Assembly: GCA_942159475.1 (NCBI GenBank)
Contig: OW804096.1
Coordinates: 18,872,906-18,936,905, forward strand
Length of the DNA: 64,000 nucleotides
Direction of reading: 5' to 3'
DNA from: Sthenelais limicola
Taxonomy: Eukaryota; Annelida; Polychaeta; Phyllodocida; Sigalionidae
Position 1 is the stretch's first letter. Each line of letters opens with the position of its first letter. The translations under genes were made by a program, and so were the position numbers. This document shows, in pieces, positions 63,605-64,000 of the stretch. Below the pieces are notes generated by a model. That model saw only the letters and a program-made list of their open reading frames with translations. It was not told the DNA's origin and did not search any database.

Positions 63605-63840
63605 GGGTCAGATTTTCAGAAAATGTACAATTGGCAGCTGTACTCATTTAGTAAATACTGTTAAATCAGGCTGCAATGTTTCCAATACTATGTAAATTCG
63701 AGTAGATTCGGCATTGCATTGACTCTAGCAATCTGTTTGGTTAGGTTGAACTGTATTTTTGAACTAGGTTTATGTATTAAATTTGGGTTATTTAAGAGGA
63801 CTGGGGAGGGTGAATTGTACATTTTCTGGCTATTTCACCC
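63605..63840 (+). mobile_element. MITE-A, variant right end
   Basis: GGGTCAG to TCTGGCTATTTCACCC, 236 bp. Flanks TTGA and TTAT. The last 160 bases of the window hold nothing recognised. Confidence 0.9.
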
Positions 63841-64000
63841 TTATAGTGATTTCTCCAGTTGGGAGAGAAAAAGCAACGGGACAAACATGTGGAGTTTCAG
63901 TCCAGAGCAAAAGAGACTTGATCATTTTATTTGAGCCTATTTATAAAACAATCAACAGCATAACTGTCCCTGATTGGGTTACACAAGCTGACCACTGGTC

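Noticed and set aside
1..64000. Bacterial, phage or organelle features (operons, ribosome binding sites, rRNA)
   Set aside because: None seen; structure and repeats are those of an animal nuclear genome.

Overview
The window is metazoan nuclear DNA that is AT-rich and almost wholly built of repeats. It looks most like a marine invertebrate (a mollusc or another lophotrochozoan is a guess). Evidence for an animal genome: dense families of short non-autonomous DNA transposons with terminal inverted repeats, 5'-truncated non-LTR retrotransposon ends encoding the C-terminus of a CR1/L2/jockey-like reverse transcriptase, a tRNA-derived SINE-like head, many minisatellites, and kilobase polypurine/polypyrimidine tracts. 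I found no complete host gene, no transposase and no bacterial operon. Most long open frames are low-complexity translations of purine or pyrimidine tracts.

Layout. 1-1384 is a 74-bp satellite cut by the window edge. 1.4-7 kb holds two long purine tracts, a 25-bp purine minisatellite and a 779-bp foldback element. 7-16 kb is dense in MITE-A, B and D copies, with two arrays of one 86-bp satellite and a 77-bp array. 16-20.7 kb has two CT tracts, a hairpin, candidate exons and a 69-bp array. 20.8-30.5 kb holds two related retrotransposon 3' ends (one inserted in a MITE-A) and many MITEs. 30.9-36.2 kb is dominated by a 1.1-kb pyrimidine tract and a complementary 1.3-kb purine tract. 36-44 kb has nested MITEs D, E, F, G and J, a paired CRE site and a G-rich block. 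44.1-45.8 kb is an 82-bp array of about 20 units. 46-64 kb returns to MITEs, a third retrotransposon end (inserted in a MITE-B), palindromes and a MITE-derived tandem array.

The main biological signal is MITE-A: about 50 copies and fragments of a roughly 235-bp element whose termini begin GGGTCAG. Fourteen copies have an exact, sequence-variable 4-bp target duplication, which argues for one cut-and-paste transposase family that I cannot name. MITE-B (about 410 bp) carries a perfect AP-1-type motif in its termini, and MITE-D carries a YY1-like motif in one terminus. Nested insertions, one possible empty site and two arrays related to single dispersed copies give a relative history of the locus. 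Family letters A-N are my own labels. Strand for MITE-A is '+' when the GGCAGC end comes first. Repeat boundaries are read by eye and may be off by a few bases.
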